Source: Lycium barbarum
Taxonomy: Eukaryota; Streptophyta; Magnoliopsida; Solanales; Solanaceae
Assembly: GCF_019175385.1 (NCBI RefSeq)
Contig: NC_083346.1
Span: 87,248,543-87,312,542, forward strand
Direction: 5' to 3'
DNA: 64,000 bases
This document shows, piece after piece, positions 24,671-36,353 of this stretch; position 1 is the stretch's first letter; each line of letters opens with the position of its first letter. Under the pieces are notes generated by a model. It searched no databases. It was given only the letters and a program-made list of their open reading frames with translations, and had not been told where the DNA came from. Both the position numbers and the translations under genes were made by a program.

Positions 24671-27120
24671 TGTTACACCTTGGAAAATTTCTCGTTAACG
24701 TACAGTGAATAGGCTAGCGAAGGGAACGACGTATATTATGTTTTGATAAGTAAGAAATAGCATTTGATAAACCTAATCGAGATTCAAAGACATTTGACGT
24801 AAGGGAAGAAGGTTGTCAAGGAAAGCAAGGGATATGTTGTGTGTCGGGTGAGAATTATGAGCGACAAGTTAATGATGGCTTAAAGATGTTTCGGAGAAGA
24901 GTGATAATGTCCCTTAGATTGGTATTGAGGTGTTAATCAAGTGTCGAGAAGGGTCCATAAGGATTGGAGATCAAACGAGTCAACGAGAACGAACTTCGGA
25001 GAGCTGGGCATTATACGGCCAACATACTGGTCGTATAAAACATACGGGGACCGTATGTCCAGCCGTATGTTCTGCCAGAATGAGGGTCTTCACTGGACCA
25101 AACATACGGTCCAGACATACAGTCAGTATAAAATATACGGACCGTATGTTGGTCCGTATGTTCGTGTCGGGTCAGATGTTAAAACGATGTAAGGACCCTC
25201 TCTCTCATTTAATTCATTTCATTTCCACTCTCCACACTTCAAGAACTCTCTAGAATCCTCTCCACTCTCCATCCACAAGAACGTAAGAGAAATGGATGAT
25301 CAACTTTATCAAACCCACAAAATCAAGTGTATGAAACATATCAAAGTTCATCTAAGCCAAGAAATCCCAAGGGAAGTGAGCTAGGGCTTTTGTGCAAGAA
25401 GAGAGTTTCCAGTCAAGGCTTATTCTTCCATTATCTAAGGTGAGTTTTATGATCATTCCATGTTGTTTAAGATGTTGAAAAGTTAAAACACTTAGATTGT
25501 AGAAGGATATAGGAAATGGGTCATGAATGTGTGAATAGTGTCATTGTTGAGTAGTAGTTTGGGGTGAATTATGAATATTGGTATGTTGTGATTATAAGTC
25601 CTCTATAAATGACATTTAGAACATGGGGAAAGTATTATATGTGAGAAAGCGCGATAGTGAACTATAACCACGATTATGGAGAAATTGAAGTGAAATTGTG
25701 AAATGCGGATAATGTAGGCGAATGATGATTGTTGCCTAATATATTGTGAATGTTGTTAGGGATGTTTGGGAGTTGATATATGATATGGAGAAAGTAGTAG
25801 AAACAAAGGAAATGCTGCCCAATTTTCTCTAACATTAGTAACACGTTCATATAATCGAATAACTAATGTTGATGCGAATCCTCTTGAAAGTAGAAACGTG
25901 GGCATTGAAGGAGAACAAGCAAGCGATAGATTAGTTAAACGAAAAAGGCATGTGAGGCTAGTCCTTTATTTCTACGGCATGAATCCTATGGCATGATTTT
26001 TCCTTCTTCTCCATGAATCTCCTACATCCCGGAAAACTAAGAGTGTATGTTCATGAATAGCCATATGAGATAAGAGATACATTATGAGCCCAAAAATGAT
26101 GATGATGGGCTTAAGTCTAAAGATTCTAGAGTTCATGATATGATGTTCCTACAAAGTTAATGTTGTTGTTTATTGTATACACTCACCTTATATACTATTT
26201 CCTTCAAGGTGAGGCAGAATGCTTATAAATGCTCCATAATGGAATTGGGGTTTCACGACCTTATGTCACCTCGATAAAGTATAGCTGTCTTTGAGTTTCT
26301 ATACATGCATTATGATAAGTACATGTTGATGATATTACACCGCGCCTATATGGCCGGGCAGACACCGGTAAGGCGGGCAGCGTATACACCATGTCTAGAT
26401 GGCATGGGCAGACACCACTAGTGGGCGGCATGAGATGGTACCCCGGACGCGGGAGGCCTGGACGCAGGCTAATGATTATCACACCATACCTATATAGTCG
26501 GGCAGCTTATACATATATGCATACATGATATGATGATGATTATGAAGTAAGCCAGCATGCATTATTTCTTGTATAATTAACAGTCAGTTACAGGTTGCCC
26601 TTATTGGATGCTTCCGTTATCTCATTGACGTATTATTATTACTTATGCCTCTCATACTCAGTACAATGTTCGTACTGACGTCTGTTTTCTTTGGACGCTG
26701 TGTTCATGCCCACAGATAGACAGGGAGGTGATCCAGACTCGTAGGAGCTATTAGCTGACTTGAGAGCACTCCATTGTTCCGGAGGTGCCTTTGACTATTC
26801 TTTTGTTTATATATGTATATTTTTTGCACGACGGGGTCCTGTCCTGTCCCTATGTCTAACACTCTTGTAGAGGCTCGTAGATACACATGTGTGGGTAGTA
26901 TGGTCTCACGATGCTACTATTGTGTATGCATTATTATTTTGATAGCTGAAGGGCTTATGTATATATAAAAGTAATTATGTTTCCAAACGAGAAATGATTT
27001 CTCTATGATTTGAGTATGAATTTGATAAAAGAACGCTTAATGAGTTTGATGAGTAGTAGAATGAGTAGTACTCGATGGTAAGCCCCGGTACCCGTCAAGG
27101 CCCCTAGTTGGGTCGTGACA
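24671..27120 (+). repeat. 3' LTR of the Tekay element
   Basis: It begins TGTTACACCTTGG and ends GGGTCGTGACA, 2450 bp. It retains an extra ~20 bp in the TACGGACCGTA cluster (25018-25160) relative to the 5' LTR. Confidence 0.95.
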
Positions 27121-27955
27121 CGAAATTACCTCAAACTGAGCTCCGGAAGTCAAAATAAGAAAAATTAAATGTCTTCTCGGATTTGGGAATTTAATGCACA
27201 ACCAGCCTGACCCTCTTTCGCGAACGCGAAGGGTGCTCGCACTAGCGACCCAATCCCCCGACTCGGCCCATTGTGAACGCTAGGGGACATCCGCGATCGC
27301 GAGGCACTCTCCCCCTAGGCCCTCTATCGTGAACGCGACCCACCGCCCGTGAACACGATACCCCCACTTCATCCTTCTCTGCGAATGCGATGGTTCCCAT
27401 ACGAACGCGAAGAAGGATCTCCAACACCAGCAAACCAGAAAATTCGGGTGTTATGCAAATTGTCTAATTAACACCTGAAACTCATCTGGAACCTCCCATA
27501 CACAAACCAAATATGCAAATCAGTCATAAAATACACTATGAATCTGCTGGAACTCTCAAAACACCGATCCAAAATCGTCTTTACCCGATGTTAACCGTGG
27601 TCAATCTAAATCCTTAACTTTATTAGAATTACAACCAAGTATCTTGAAACACACTAAAGCCTTCCAGGACTCGTCCAAACCACTCAACTAAGACATAAAT
27701 CACGTTCCGGAAATCACAAAACTGTCAGATCTCAGATTCAAGTTCGTTAGCCTCAGATGACTTTGGTCAAACCTTTTCATTACTTTAACTTAAGAACTTC
27801 CAAAATTAAATTTTTATTCTTCAATACTCACCCGATTGCCTCGGGAATCGTGACACCCATCCTCGTAAGTCAAAAACCTCATATTAAAGCTACAGGAAGG
27901 GTCATTTAGGAAAAATAAATCCTAATGCTCAAAAACGATCTAAGGGGTCGTTACA
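27121..27955 (-). mobile_element. Gypsy LTR, minus strand, right part
   Basis: Continuation of the LTR that starts at 15348. It begins with the duplicated CGAAA and ends GGGGTCGTTACA, which on the minus strand is TGTAACGACCCC, a typical LTR start. It holds a GC-rich block (27227-27420) with repeated CGAACGCGA and CGCGATCGCG. Confidence 0.65.
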
Positions 27956-28175
27956 GTGCCTGTCTTTGCAAATGCGACCACTTGGCCGTAATTGCGATGC
28001 ACCATCTGGAAACAATATTAGCAGCTGCGTTGACACTAAAACATAGTTCAAAACTCATCCAAACCCCTCAGTTCTCAACTCGAACTATCTCACTGAGTCT
28101 CAAATGATAAAAACAACATGCACAAAGCGCCAAAACATATTTTAGAATGCAAATGCTCAAAAAGAGGGATTGAAT
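27956..28175 (-). mobile_element. Fragment of a second, related gypsy LTR
   Basis: The order AAATGCGACC..., CATCCAAACC..., AATGCTCAAAAA echoes the preceding LTR (GCGAATGCGATGG..., CGTCCAAACC..., AATGCTCAAAAACG). It looks like a piece of a related LTR placed head to tail. The fragment has no clear ends. Confidence 0.35.
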
Positions 28176-28904
28176 TGTTAGAACTGTCAAAGACCAATTT
28201 GCCAACTTTGTAGACGGCGAGTAAACTCCTCATGTCATTAGAATTCCAAGCTAACATAAGCTATCTAAAGGTCATCGTCCTTACTTATTTGTGATTAGTC
28301 AAGCATCTTATTAAATGAAATTTTATTCAATTCTTACAGGAAGAGGGTTATTATTTAACTTTGGACGATTACTTGTTTTATTTCTTAATTGAGTAGTTTA
28401 TGCACAAATAATAATACTTATTTTCAGTTTGACCGTCCAATATAATATGTAAAATTTATTATCTCGACTAATTTAAATTCGTAAAAATAAAAGGACTTTA
28501 TTAAGAAGGATGCATTTCCTACAACACTTCCTATCAAAGGTTCTCTGACAAGCTTAGCCGTAAAGTCTTAATTATGATTCAAACTTTCACCTGAGTATAC
28601 ATACGTATCAAATTCATCAACTCTAGATTTTGAATCTCTCTCGTCAGAGGGATCTAAGATTTAAATTTTAGGAATTCAATCTTAAGATTTTAGTATTGAA
28701 CCCATTATATTTTTAAAGTTATGGGTTCATATCTACTATTTATTATAATTTTAATAACTTTTTACACATAAATTTATGGTCCGCGTCGAAAGTTAAGGTT
28801 CAATTGAACCTCCACTTGCTATGCTGTATACGCCCCTGTGACTCTTATAAAATAGATAATATCCGACTAGTGAAGCTAAAAAGTCATAGTAGCAAAAACG
28901 TTAA
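28176..28904. other. Stretch with no recognised gene
   Basis: AT-rich, no clear reading frame. It forms the left flank of the hAT-like insertion. Confidence 0.4.
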
Positions 28905-28912
28905 CTTGCAAG

Positions 28913-29838
28913 TAGTGTTTTAAAAGGCGGGAACATAAGGCGGGCGTTTTATTTAGTAAGGGGCGAGGCGTAAGCCCCGAGACACGGGACGTAAGAGCCA
29001 CGAATCTTTAAATTTTTAATTTATAATGTAGTAAAATAGTATAATAACACAAAAATTATAAAAGAAATATATTAATAATTTTAAAAAATTAAAAACATGA
29101 TTAAAGACACTCATAAAAAACAAAACTTCTAACATGATTATACAAGTAAAAATAATGCAAATGATTTAAAAGTTATTATGAGATGCAAACCGACTTTAAC
29201 CTCTTAACTTTCAAACAATAAAAGAATCACAATTTCTTAAAACATACTACTATCATATATATTATGCAATTTACCTCCCTAAAAGAAAATAATCAATAAA
29301 CTTTAGCATGTTATAATTAAAACATCAGCCTCCTTCATGAATAAAAATAAAACTACTTTCAAATAGCAAAATAATAAACTATGATAATTTTGAGACGTAG
29401 GACAAAAACGTGGAGGCTAATGACAGGCGAAGATGTAAAATTCGGCTATGTATTTTTAAGAAATGTTAAGAGATATTCACCCTAACAGTGTTTTCAAATA
29501 GTAAATATGCAATACTTCAGTTTGTTATTTGAGTTATTCTCAATCGTCTTATTTCTATAGCTGAAGAAACCTATTAAGCATCATTCATTTAATAAAGAAT
29601 TATGAGGGACAATAATGTTAACTGAGGAATTTGACACATAATTTGTGCAAGAACTCTTAGGCGAGCCTCGAGCGTTGGGCGTTAGGCGTGTTTAGGTAGT
29701 ACAGTCGGGCGCTTAGGTCGTAAGCTTCACAGAACTAAGCCTCACACGTAAGTCTCGAAGCGTTTTGCAGTGCCCTGCTCGGGGACGAGCCCCGAGGCAA
29801 GTCGGGGGCGAGTCCCAAAATTGTCTTTTAAAACACTG
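28913..29838 (+). mobile_element. hAT-like non-autonomous element, copy A
   Basis: The ends are TAGTGTTTTAAAAGGCGGG and, as complement of the right end, CAGTGTTTTAAAAGAC. The flanks CTTGCAAG (28905-28912) and CTTGCAAC (29839-29846) are an 8-bp duplication with one mismatch. The first and last ~150 bp are GC-rich with GGCGTAAG and CCCCGAG words, while the middle is very AT-rich. No transposase is present. A second copy in opposite orientation is at 57359-58334. Confidence 0.82.
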
Positions 29839-29846
29839 CTTGCAAC

Positions 29847-30608
29847 TACTAGCAACTACTGATGAAGCGAGAAGGGAGGACAGGAAATGATTGACTTGAT
29901 TTTCTTTTCTGAAAACAAGAGAAAGCGACGAGAAATTACAAGGAAACATCCTTGTAACTTGTTAGTCTGGTACTAGTATTTTCAAACACTGATTTCGTCA
30001 TCATTATTTGAAATACTAAATTTCAACATTTGAAATATTGATAAAATGTAAAGTAATTATTTGAAGAATATTTAAAATGAAATGGTGATTCGCTTACATA
30101 TCTTTAATTTATTTATTTTTCAATTAGATTTTATGTTCAAATACGATTTCAACATTTATATATTCTTTTTCAACTTTAATTGTCATTTTTTTTAACTTTA
30201 ACCATATATTGTTCAAACACCTACAAAACAAGATCAAGGCCTCCCCTCCTCTCTTCCTACCATTTTCCTTCTTCACCAAATAAAAGATCTTAATTCTACA
30301 GTTATACACACAACACATTACATACAAACGTGTGATATTTGAAGTAGCTTTCATACATTAATTAAGAACTACCTATCATTTGAAGTAGCTTTTATACATT
30401 AAGAAGTAGTTATCCATTTGATAACTTGAATAATAATTGGGATTATCTAAAACTGATGGATAATACGGGAACTATCACCTATACATTTCATGTTACGGTT
30501 GAACGAATAAGGACATTAAAAATTGGACCGTTGAACGAGAAAGAGCATTATAATTGGACATGGTCTCACAAATAATTTTGACCACGGTTCCTTTTTCAAT
30601 TTTTCCAA
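29847..30608. other. Stretch with no recognised gene
   Basis: AT-rich. TTTGAAGTAGCTTT(C/T)ATACATTAA occurs twice (about 30340 and 30379), a small tandem duplication. No coding potential is seen. Confidence 0.4.
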
Positions 30609-30621
30609 TATAGATGACGAT

Positions 30622-30862
30622 GGATTTAATATGCGGTAGTTATTGTTCCTTTTTGTTTTTTTTCATAATGCTTTATCATGCTTTTATAGTATTTTGTCAT
30701 GACTTTTATACTGCTTTGAGTTGCTTGTCTTGTGTCAAGGGTCCGTCGGAAACAACCTATCTACCTCTCAAGATAGGGACGAAGTCTGCGTACACTCTAT
30801 CCTCCTCAGATCCTACTTTGTGAGATTTCACTGAGTATATTATTGTTGTTGTTGTATGGAAC
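30622..30862 (+). mobile_element. 5'-truncated LINE-type insert with (TTG)n tail
   Basis: The segment GTCCGTCGGAAACAACCT, then TCTGCGTACACTCTATCC, GATTTCACTGAGTAT and a TTGTTGTTGTTG tail is a familiar Solanaceae non-LTR 3' end, shared as I recall by TS-type SINEs and LINEs. No polymerase III box is seen at the 5' end, which favours a truncated LINE. It is flanked by TATAGATGACGAT (30609-30621) and TATGGATGACGAT (30863-30875), a 13-bp duplication with one mismatch. Confidence 0.82.
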
Positions 30863-30875
30863 TATGGATGACGAT

Positions 30876-33085
30876 ATAATTCCTACACAGAAAATCATTC
30901 AGTAGGCTTCACAAGTATTTGTGCACTATTATTTGGTAATTATCTATTGTTTGTCGGATGGTTGTAAGAATTTAAATTTTATTGGATTTAATTCATAAAA
31001 TAGTTTAGACTATATTTTAAATTCAACAAAATTAGTACAAATTGTATAGGTCAAAGTACGTGTTTGATAGCTGGACTAATCAGGAGATGACACGTCGCAA
31101 AAAGAATCCAACAATATCAAACTCAGCAGAAATAATACCGGGCACATCACCAAATCGTATCTGCTAGGGGCATTCTTATCCATCAAGAGTCCAGTACGAC
31201 GACGAAGACCCATCTAGCTCTAGAGAGGTGAGTCCGGAAGTGCAACCAGCAATGTCCAGTGAAGATAAGCTCAACTTACAATCATGCCTGAAGAATTATA
31301 GATTTGCTCCAACAGTTTCATAACCGTACACGTAACGGCTTTGCCGTACATATAATGGTCATTATGAGGGGCATGCAACATGAAAGGCGTTATTTAGGGT
31401 TAGATTATAATTTTATCCCTTCCCTTCACTTGTATCCCATCTAATTTTCATCCAAAATAGCTTTATCTTGCTCAATTGCATAATATAAGCTCTCTGATTC
31501 TGACATCTCCAGTGACATTGCTCGACAATGACACCTAGGATAATACAAAAGATCTACTTAACACCTTCTACTTATTTTGCTTTATTATCTATTGCTAAAA
31601 TTTATCGTATACTACACATCTTAAGTTCGATTTCTTCAAGAATATAACTAAATCTTAAAGCGCAGGAAAAATCATCATGAATTACGCCTTAGGATTGGCT
31701 CCTTCACAAGAATCAACTTTCAAGAACATGTCCTTTTGGCCTACAAAAATATAAAAGAACAAAGCACAAGTAAAAAAAAGATGGTTATCTATCGACACGT
31801 TTCAAATTCTGAAGTCAAGTAAAAAATTTACCTAGACCGATTCGGTGAGTACTAAAAGTTAAGATTTTTTTACGAGAATGGAGCTCTTGAAGTTTAATTT
31901 CTAAAAATCAAAGCGGTTCATGATTTGAGTACTTCTGCGTCAAGATATAATTTCTTTAGTGAAGACACTCCAAGCTAAAAATCAGAACGTGGCAGGATAT
32001 GAAGGTAAAATTCAAAATAATACCTAAAATAATCCTAAAGGAATTTGACTTTCAATTTTGGATACGTTGTAGCTTTTTGTGTCTAAGATCGGTACAATCA
32101 AGCGACTTTCAATGTCAATGCTTCTATATCAAGATGTATATTTTTTGGTGAAGCTGCAAATTTGAAACTATTAACGTGACAAAATTTAAAGATGGCCTCA
32201 AAAATTCATCGAGAGCGTTTTTGAAGGACTTAATTCTGAATTTTGTACAGATTAAAGTCTAATTTATGGAAAATCATATAATTCTTGATCGACATTTCTA
32301 CAATAAGATATAAATTATATACCTAAGCATGCTAAGCTGTGAAAAAGAAATGAAAATTGAATTAAAAAAAGAGAAGAAAAGAAGAAGAGGGCTTACTTGT
32401 TGGAAAGCCTCCAATGGACTATAAAGAACTAAGAACAAAGATCCCTTTATATAGAGGTGGAAGATGAGATTTGAGACAAGTATAAGATTTTTTAAATTAA
32501 AAAAAAAAAAAAAAAGATATAATCTCCTAAACAGAGTAAAAATACATTAGCTCTCCAGCAACAATTAGGCTACAACTAAAATTGTTGTGTACTCACGTTG
32601 AAATTAGAGACAAGGTAGGATAAAAATTGCTAACTGAATATTGTGTACAGAATAACCATGTGGTGGACACAGTATTTCGAATGAGATAACATGCCTAATC
32701 ATTACGACGAAAGAGATTCCTTTCCAAGTAAAGAAATGTGGAAACTACAAGCAATGGTTTACATGGCTTTGCCTTGTCCCTATTCTAGTGACTGGACATT
32801 ATATTCTTTCAAGTAATTGATAGGGTTTATACGCAACAAATAAATTGTATGGACAATCCTTTTAGTTCTAATTTGGCCATTTCAATAAGTCTATGCCTCG
32901 AAAACTCTTGAAGTAGGGTATTTTTGTAAACATTTAAATTATATTGGTTTAAATTCATGAAATAGTTTAGACTATATTTTAAATTCAAGATATATTAGTC
33001 CAAATTAGTATTACGGGCTAATATAATTACATTAATTATTTAAGGTCAAAAATTATGAATTAAAGCTCAATTCCATTGAGCTAGT
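30876..33085. other. Unassigned repeat-like stretch
   Basis: There are two related ~75-bp segments, at about 30968-31043 and 32935-33010, both containing ATAGTTTAGACTATATTTTA. Between them, about 31320-31520 has an LTR-like character (CGTAACGGC near 31331, CTCTCTGATTCTGACATC near 31490). No reading frame of interest and no clean ends were found. A poly-A run lies near 32500. Confidence 0.35.
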
Positions 33086-33095
33086 CCATTTTGTT

Positions 33096-33768
33096 CAAAA
33101 ATTGCGCGGATTGACCTTCATATGGACTGATCTTTAATTTTTGGCCCTCAAATCGGTGGTCTTTAATTTTTGTCCCTACTTCTCATTTAATGAAAATATG
33201 TGGGCCAAAGTACCCTTATTCGCTGGTATATGAAACCAGAGATTCGGGTTCGAACCCTAGCAAAGGCCCAAAAAGAAAAAATCGTAAGGCAAGATTTCAC
33301 AGTAAACTATGCCTATTCGGGAAAAAGTTATGCCTTAAGGCATAGTTCTGTAGTATCCTATAGAACTATGCTTTAAGGCAGAGACATAGTTTGCATGCAG
33401 TTCCTTTTTTGGCATAGTTTTGTAGTATAACTTTATTTCTACAAAACTATGTCGGACACTACATATAAACTATATCTTGTGACATAGTTCTGTAGGATAA
33501 CTTAATTTCTACAGAACTATGCCGGACAAGACATACTTTACATAGAAATTATGCCTTGAGGCATAAATTTTGCCCAAATAGGCTAGTTTATGAAATCTTG
33601 CCTTGCGAAATTTTTATTTTTTTCACTCGGCTAGAGTTCGAACCCAGAATTTCAAGGGTATTTTTGTCCACTTTTTAATTACTTAAAGTGCCGAACGGCA
33701 AAAATTAAAGACCTGCAATTTGAGGAGCAAAAACCACCCCCGAAATGGGACATTTATGCGAATTGCCC
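33096..33768. mobile_element. Foldback MULE-like element (large MITE)
   Basis: A 673-bp imperfect palindrome. The arms share CTTTAATTTTTG, GGGTTCGAAC and GGCAAGATTTCA with their complements on the other side. The centre repeats CATAGTT(C/T)TGTAG and its complement several times. It is flanked by CATTTTGTT on both sides (33087-33095 and 33769-33777), a 9-bp duplication typical of Mutator-like elements (10 bp if the preceding C is included). No coding sequence. Its transcript would fold into a long hairpin. Confidence 0.78.
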
Positions 33769-33777
33769 CATTTTGTT

Positions 33778-34179
33778 AAGTCCAAATTGTTATCTTATTT
33801 TAGAGATCTAGTTTGATGCCACGTGCCAAATGATGTGGCATGCTAAATTAAATAAAAAAAGCCAATAGATCATGCGTCATGCCAAAATGACGTAACATAC
33901 CAAGTCAAATAAATATCCATATTTAAAGAACTTATGAATATCACATTTAGTGCATACATGGGGCCGTTGATCTTGTTTTATTTTGACCAATTTCATGTAT
34001 GTTTCAGACATATTATTAATAAAATGCATGCATTGTTTTATGTTGCAAGATTTGGATTCAAGGACGAATTCTAGTTTAAGGGGGGAGATAACACCAAATA
34101 TGCCAGACTCATTCTCAAGGTTATGAATATAACAATCAAGAGCTTTGAAGAGGTCAAGAAGCACAAATGATTAAATTGA
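33778..34179 (+). mobile_element. 3' end of a gypsy element with start of its LTR
   Basis: ATTCAAGGACGAATTC (about 34056) followed by the purine run AAGGGGGGAGA (about 34077-34087) copies the pre-LTR layout of the Tekay element. The LTR then starts near 34088 and is interrupted at 34179 by the Copia insertion; it appears to continue at 61120. Nothing of gag-pol remains here. Confidence 0.55.
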
Positions 34180-34736
34180 AGTAGTGTATTTCAAATATTT
34201 TTGATACTTGGCATATTTTAAATATGTTGACACTTGGCAATGATGACAAAGTGTCTTATGCTTAATATCATGTTGGCAATTTCGTGGATGAGTCATAATA
34301 CATTTGTCACGTGTTGAAAACATTATTTAGCCTATAAATAGATACTTCCTTTGGACCGAAAAATAAATATCAGAAAGTTTTTCCTCTCTTTGTACTATTC
34401 TACACGTTCTCTCTTCTAAAATGGCTTTCACTTATTTTGTTTAAATATTCTTTTATTGTTGTCTTTTATGTTCTCTTTTAAAATTTGCTTGTAATATTTA
34501 AATTTTGCGGATTCTTGTATCCTCTAATTAAAATTAGAGAAAGGCTTGTTTAATCCTAGGGAAATCTTTCACATTGCTGAAATAGTTTCTTAGGACAGTG
34601 TCTAGCACGACTCAAGTCATATTTACTAAATATATTTTTGTAGTAATATTTATTTTTCAAGTGTTGTTATGTTATTTTACTGAGTAAATAATATTAATTA
34701 TTTTTATACAGGTTTTATTTTGTGATCTTCCCAACA
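34180..34736 (+). repeat. 5' LTR of the Copia element
   Basis: It starts AGTAGTG (TGTAGTG in the 3' LTR, so the first T is mutated) and ends CCCAACA. A TATA box CTATAAATAG is at about 34331-34340, placing transcription in the plus direction. After the LTR there is no good initiator-Met primer site; ATCTAAGAAACT follows instead. Confidence 0.9.
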
Positions 34737-34748
34737 ATCTAAGAAACT

Positions 34749-34994
34749 ATGGCAAATAATGTTACTTGTGAATTTATTGATAACACCGATGTTAGTGTTG
34801 TTATGGCTGCTCCTGTTCCCATCATCTTGCCAGATGTCCATGGTGTTGCAAATGCATTAATATGTTCAGCATTTAGCCAAATGATGATGCCAAAATTCAG
34901 GTATGTAAATAGACGTGGTTACAAGTCCAAAGCCAATAATAAAACCTTCATGAAAAAATACACCTCAATGCAAGAGAATATTTGCGAGAAATGA
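34749..34994 (+). pseudogene. Copia gag remnant, internally deleted
   Basis: Begins MANNVTCEFID soon after the LTR, the expected gag start. It jumps after about 35 residues to a basic segment (RYVNRRGYKSKANNK) that belongs near the nucleocapsid. Most of the capsid region and any CCHC knuckle are missing, so a large in-frame or near-frame deletion is inferred. The frame ends at 34994. Confidence 0.7.
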
Positions 34995-35078
34995 CAATCC
35001 CGTTAAGTCAAAAATAAATTTGACTGAAGCGGATGATATAATTATTGCGTCATTTCATAAATAAATATTGAGGCCAAT

Positions 35079-35351
35079 GTGAGAAACTGGGTGATAGACT
35101 ATGGTGCTACTAGGCACATTTGTGTAAATAAAAATAATTTTGTGCCATACGCCCAAGTTGAGGAAGGAGAAGAAATTATTTATCTTGGTAACTCAAGGAC
35201 AACTCAAGTTGTTGGGAAAGGAAAAGTTCTTCTCAAACTCACATCTGGTAAAATTCTAGCATTGAGTGATGTGTTGTATGTTCCTAATATCCGAACTAAT
35301 TTGATTTCTGAAGGGATTGTTAGGAAAATTTGGGGTGAAGGTATATTTTGA
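35079..35351 (+). pseudogene. Copia protease with altered active site
   Basis: The segment NWVIDYGATRHIC near 35085-35120 corresponds to the family's active site D-S-G-A, but the serine is tyrosine here (TAT). It is followed by VVGKGKVLLKLTSGK and LSDVLYVPNIRTNLIS, typical of the region between protease and integrase. A frameshift near 35325 joins the next piece. The changed active site alone would be expected to impair proteolysis. Confidence 0.8.
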
Positions 35352-36217
35352 AGAAAATGAGGTTGTGTTGACCCAAAATAATATTTTGGTTGGCAAAGGA
35401 TCTTGTAATCGTGGTCTATTTGTGCTTAATGTTTCTAATGTTATTTGTGAAAATGAATTTACTTCTGCTTATAAGGTTGAGTCTATTTCTTTGTGGCATG
35501 CTAGACTAGGACATGTTAATACCGCATATATAGCAAAAATGGAATCGCTTGATTTAATATCTGGTTTAGATTCAAATAATTTTGACAAATGTGAAATATG
35601 TGCTGAAGCTAAAATTACTAAAAAGTCTTATTTTTCAGTAAATAGAGAAATTGAATTATTATCTTTGACTCACACTGATTTAGGTGATTTAAAGCAGACT
35701 ATGACTAGAGGTGATAAAAGATATTATGTGACTTTTATTGATGATTTTTCTAGATTTACTAAGTTGTATTTACTTAGAAAAAAAATGATGCTTTCAGTGC
35801 ATTTATTTCTTATAAAGCTGAGGTTGAAAATCAACTTAGTAGAAAAATCAGAGAATTAGATCTGATAGAGGTGGAGAATATTTGTCTTTAAATGCTTTTT
35901 TTGAAAAAGAAGGTATTATTTGTGAAATAACTCCGCCTTATTCACCTGAATCTGATGGAGTAGCTGAAAGGAAGAATAGGACATTGAAGAAAATGATGAA
36001 TTCCATGTTAGTCAGTTCTAATGCATCTGATAATTTGTGGGGTGAAGTTATTTTATCCGCATGTCATTTACAAAATAGGGTTCCTCATAAAAGAACTGGC
36101 CAAACTCCTTATGAATTGTGGAAAGGTTATAGACTTAATTCGAAATATTTAAAAGTGTGGGGGTGTCTTGCTAAAGTTCTCTTTCCCGAACCTAAAAGGA
36201 GAAAAAATAGGTTCTAA
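35317..36217 (+). pseudogene. Copia integrase, frameshifted
   Basis: The zinc-binding part has LWHARLGHVN and KCEICAEAK (about 35490-35615). The catalytic core has THTDLGD near 35670, RSDRGGEY near 35868 and VAERKNRT near 35960, which together give the D,D,E triad. A frameshift near 35780 and another near 35855 split it into three frames. The C-terminal part runs through LWGEVILSACHLQNRVPHK and ends near 36217, where the frame breaks in an A-rich segment. Confidence 0.88.
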
Positions 36218-36353
36218 AACTGCTGACTGTATGCTTATTGCATATGCTGAATATAGTGCTGCATATAGATTTCTTGTGTTGAAAAGTGATGTGCTTGATT
36301 GCAATACTATAATTGAGACAAAAAATGCTGAATTTTTTTAACATATTTTTCCA

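Larger units (their letters stand above)
17033..27120 (+). mobile_element. Full-length Ty3/gypsy chromovirus, Tekay (Del) type
   Basis: A complete structure: 5' LTR 17033-19466, primer site 19471-19482, gag-pol 19661-24578, polypurine tract 24655-24670, 3' LTR 24671-27120. The flanks are a perfect 5-bp duplication CGAAA (17028-17032 and 27121-27125). Domain order is gag, protease, RT, RNase H, integrase, chromodomain, the chromovirus order; the RT style and long LTRs suit Tekay. The gene is disabled by at least seven in-frame stops and two frameshifts. About nine substitutions were counted by eye in the first ~270 bp between the LTRs, plus an indel near 25020-25050, so the insertion is of moderate age. 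Confidence 0.95.

Noticed and set aside
33238..33260. tRNA-like box B (GGGTTCGAACCC)
   Set aside because: It lies in the arm of a foldback element, is mirrored in the other arm, and has no box A or cloverleaf.
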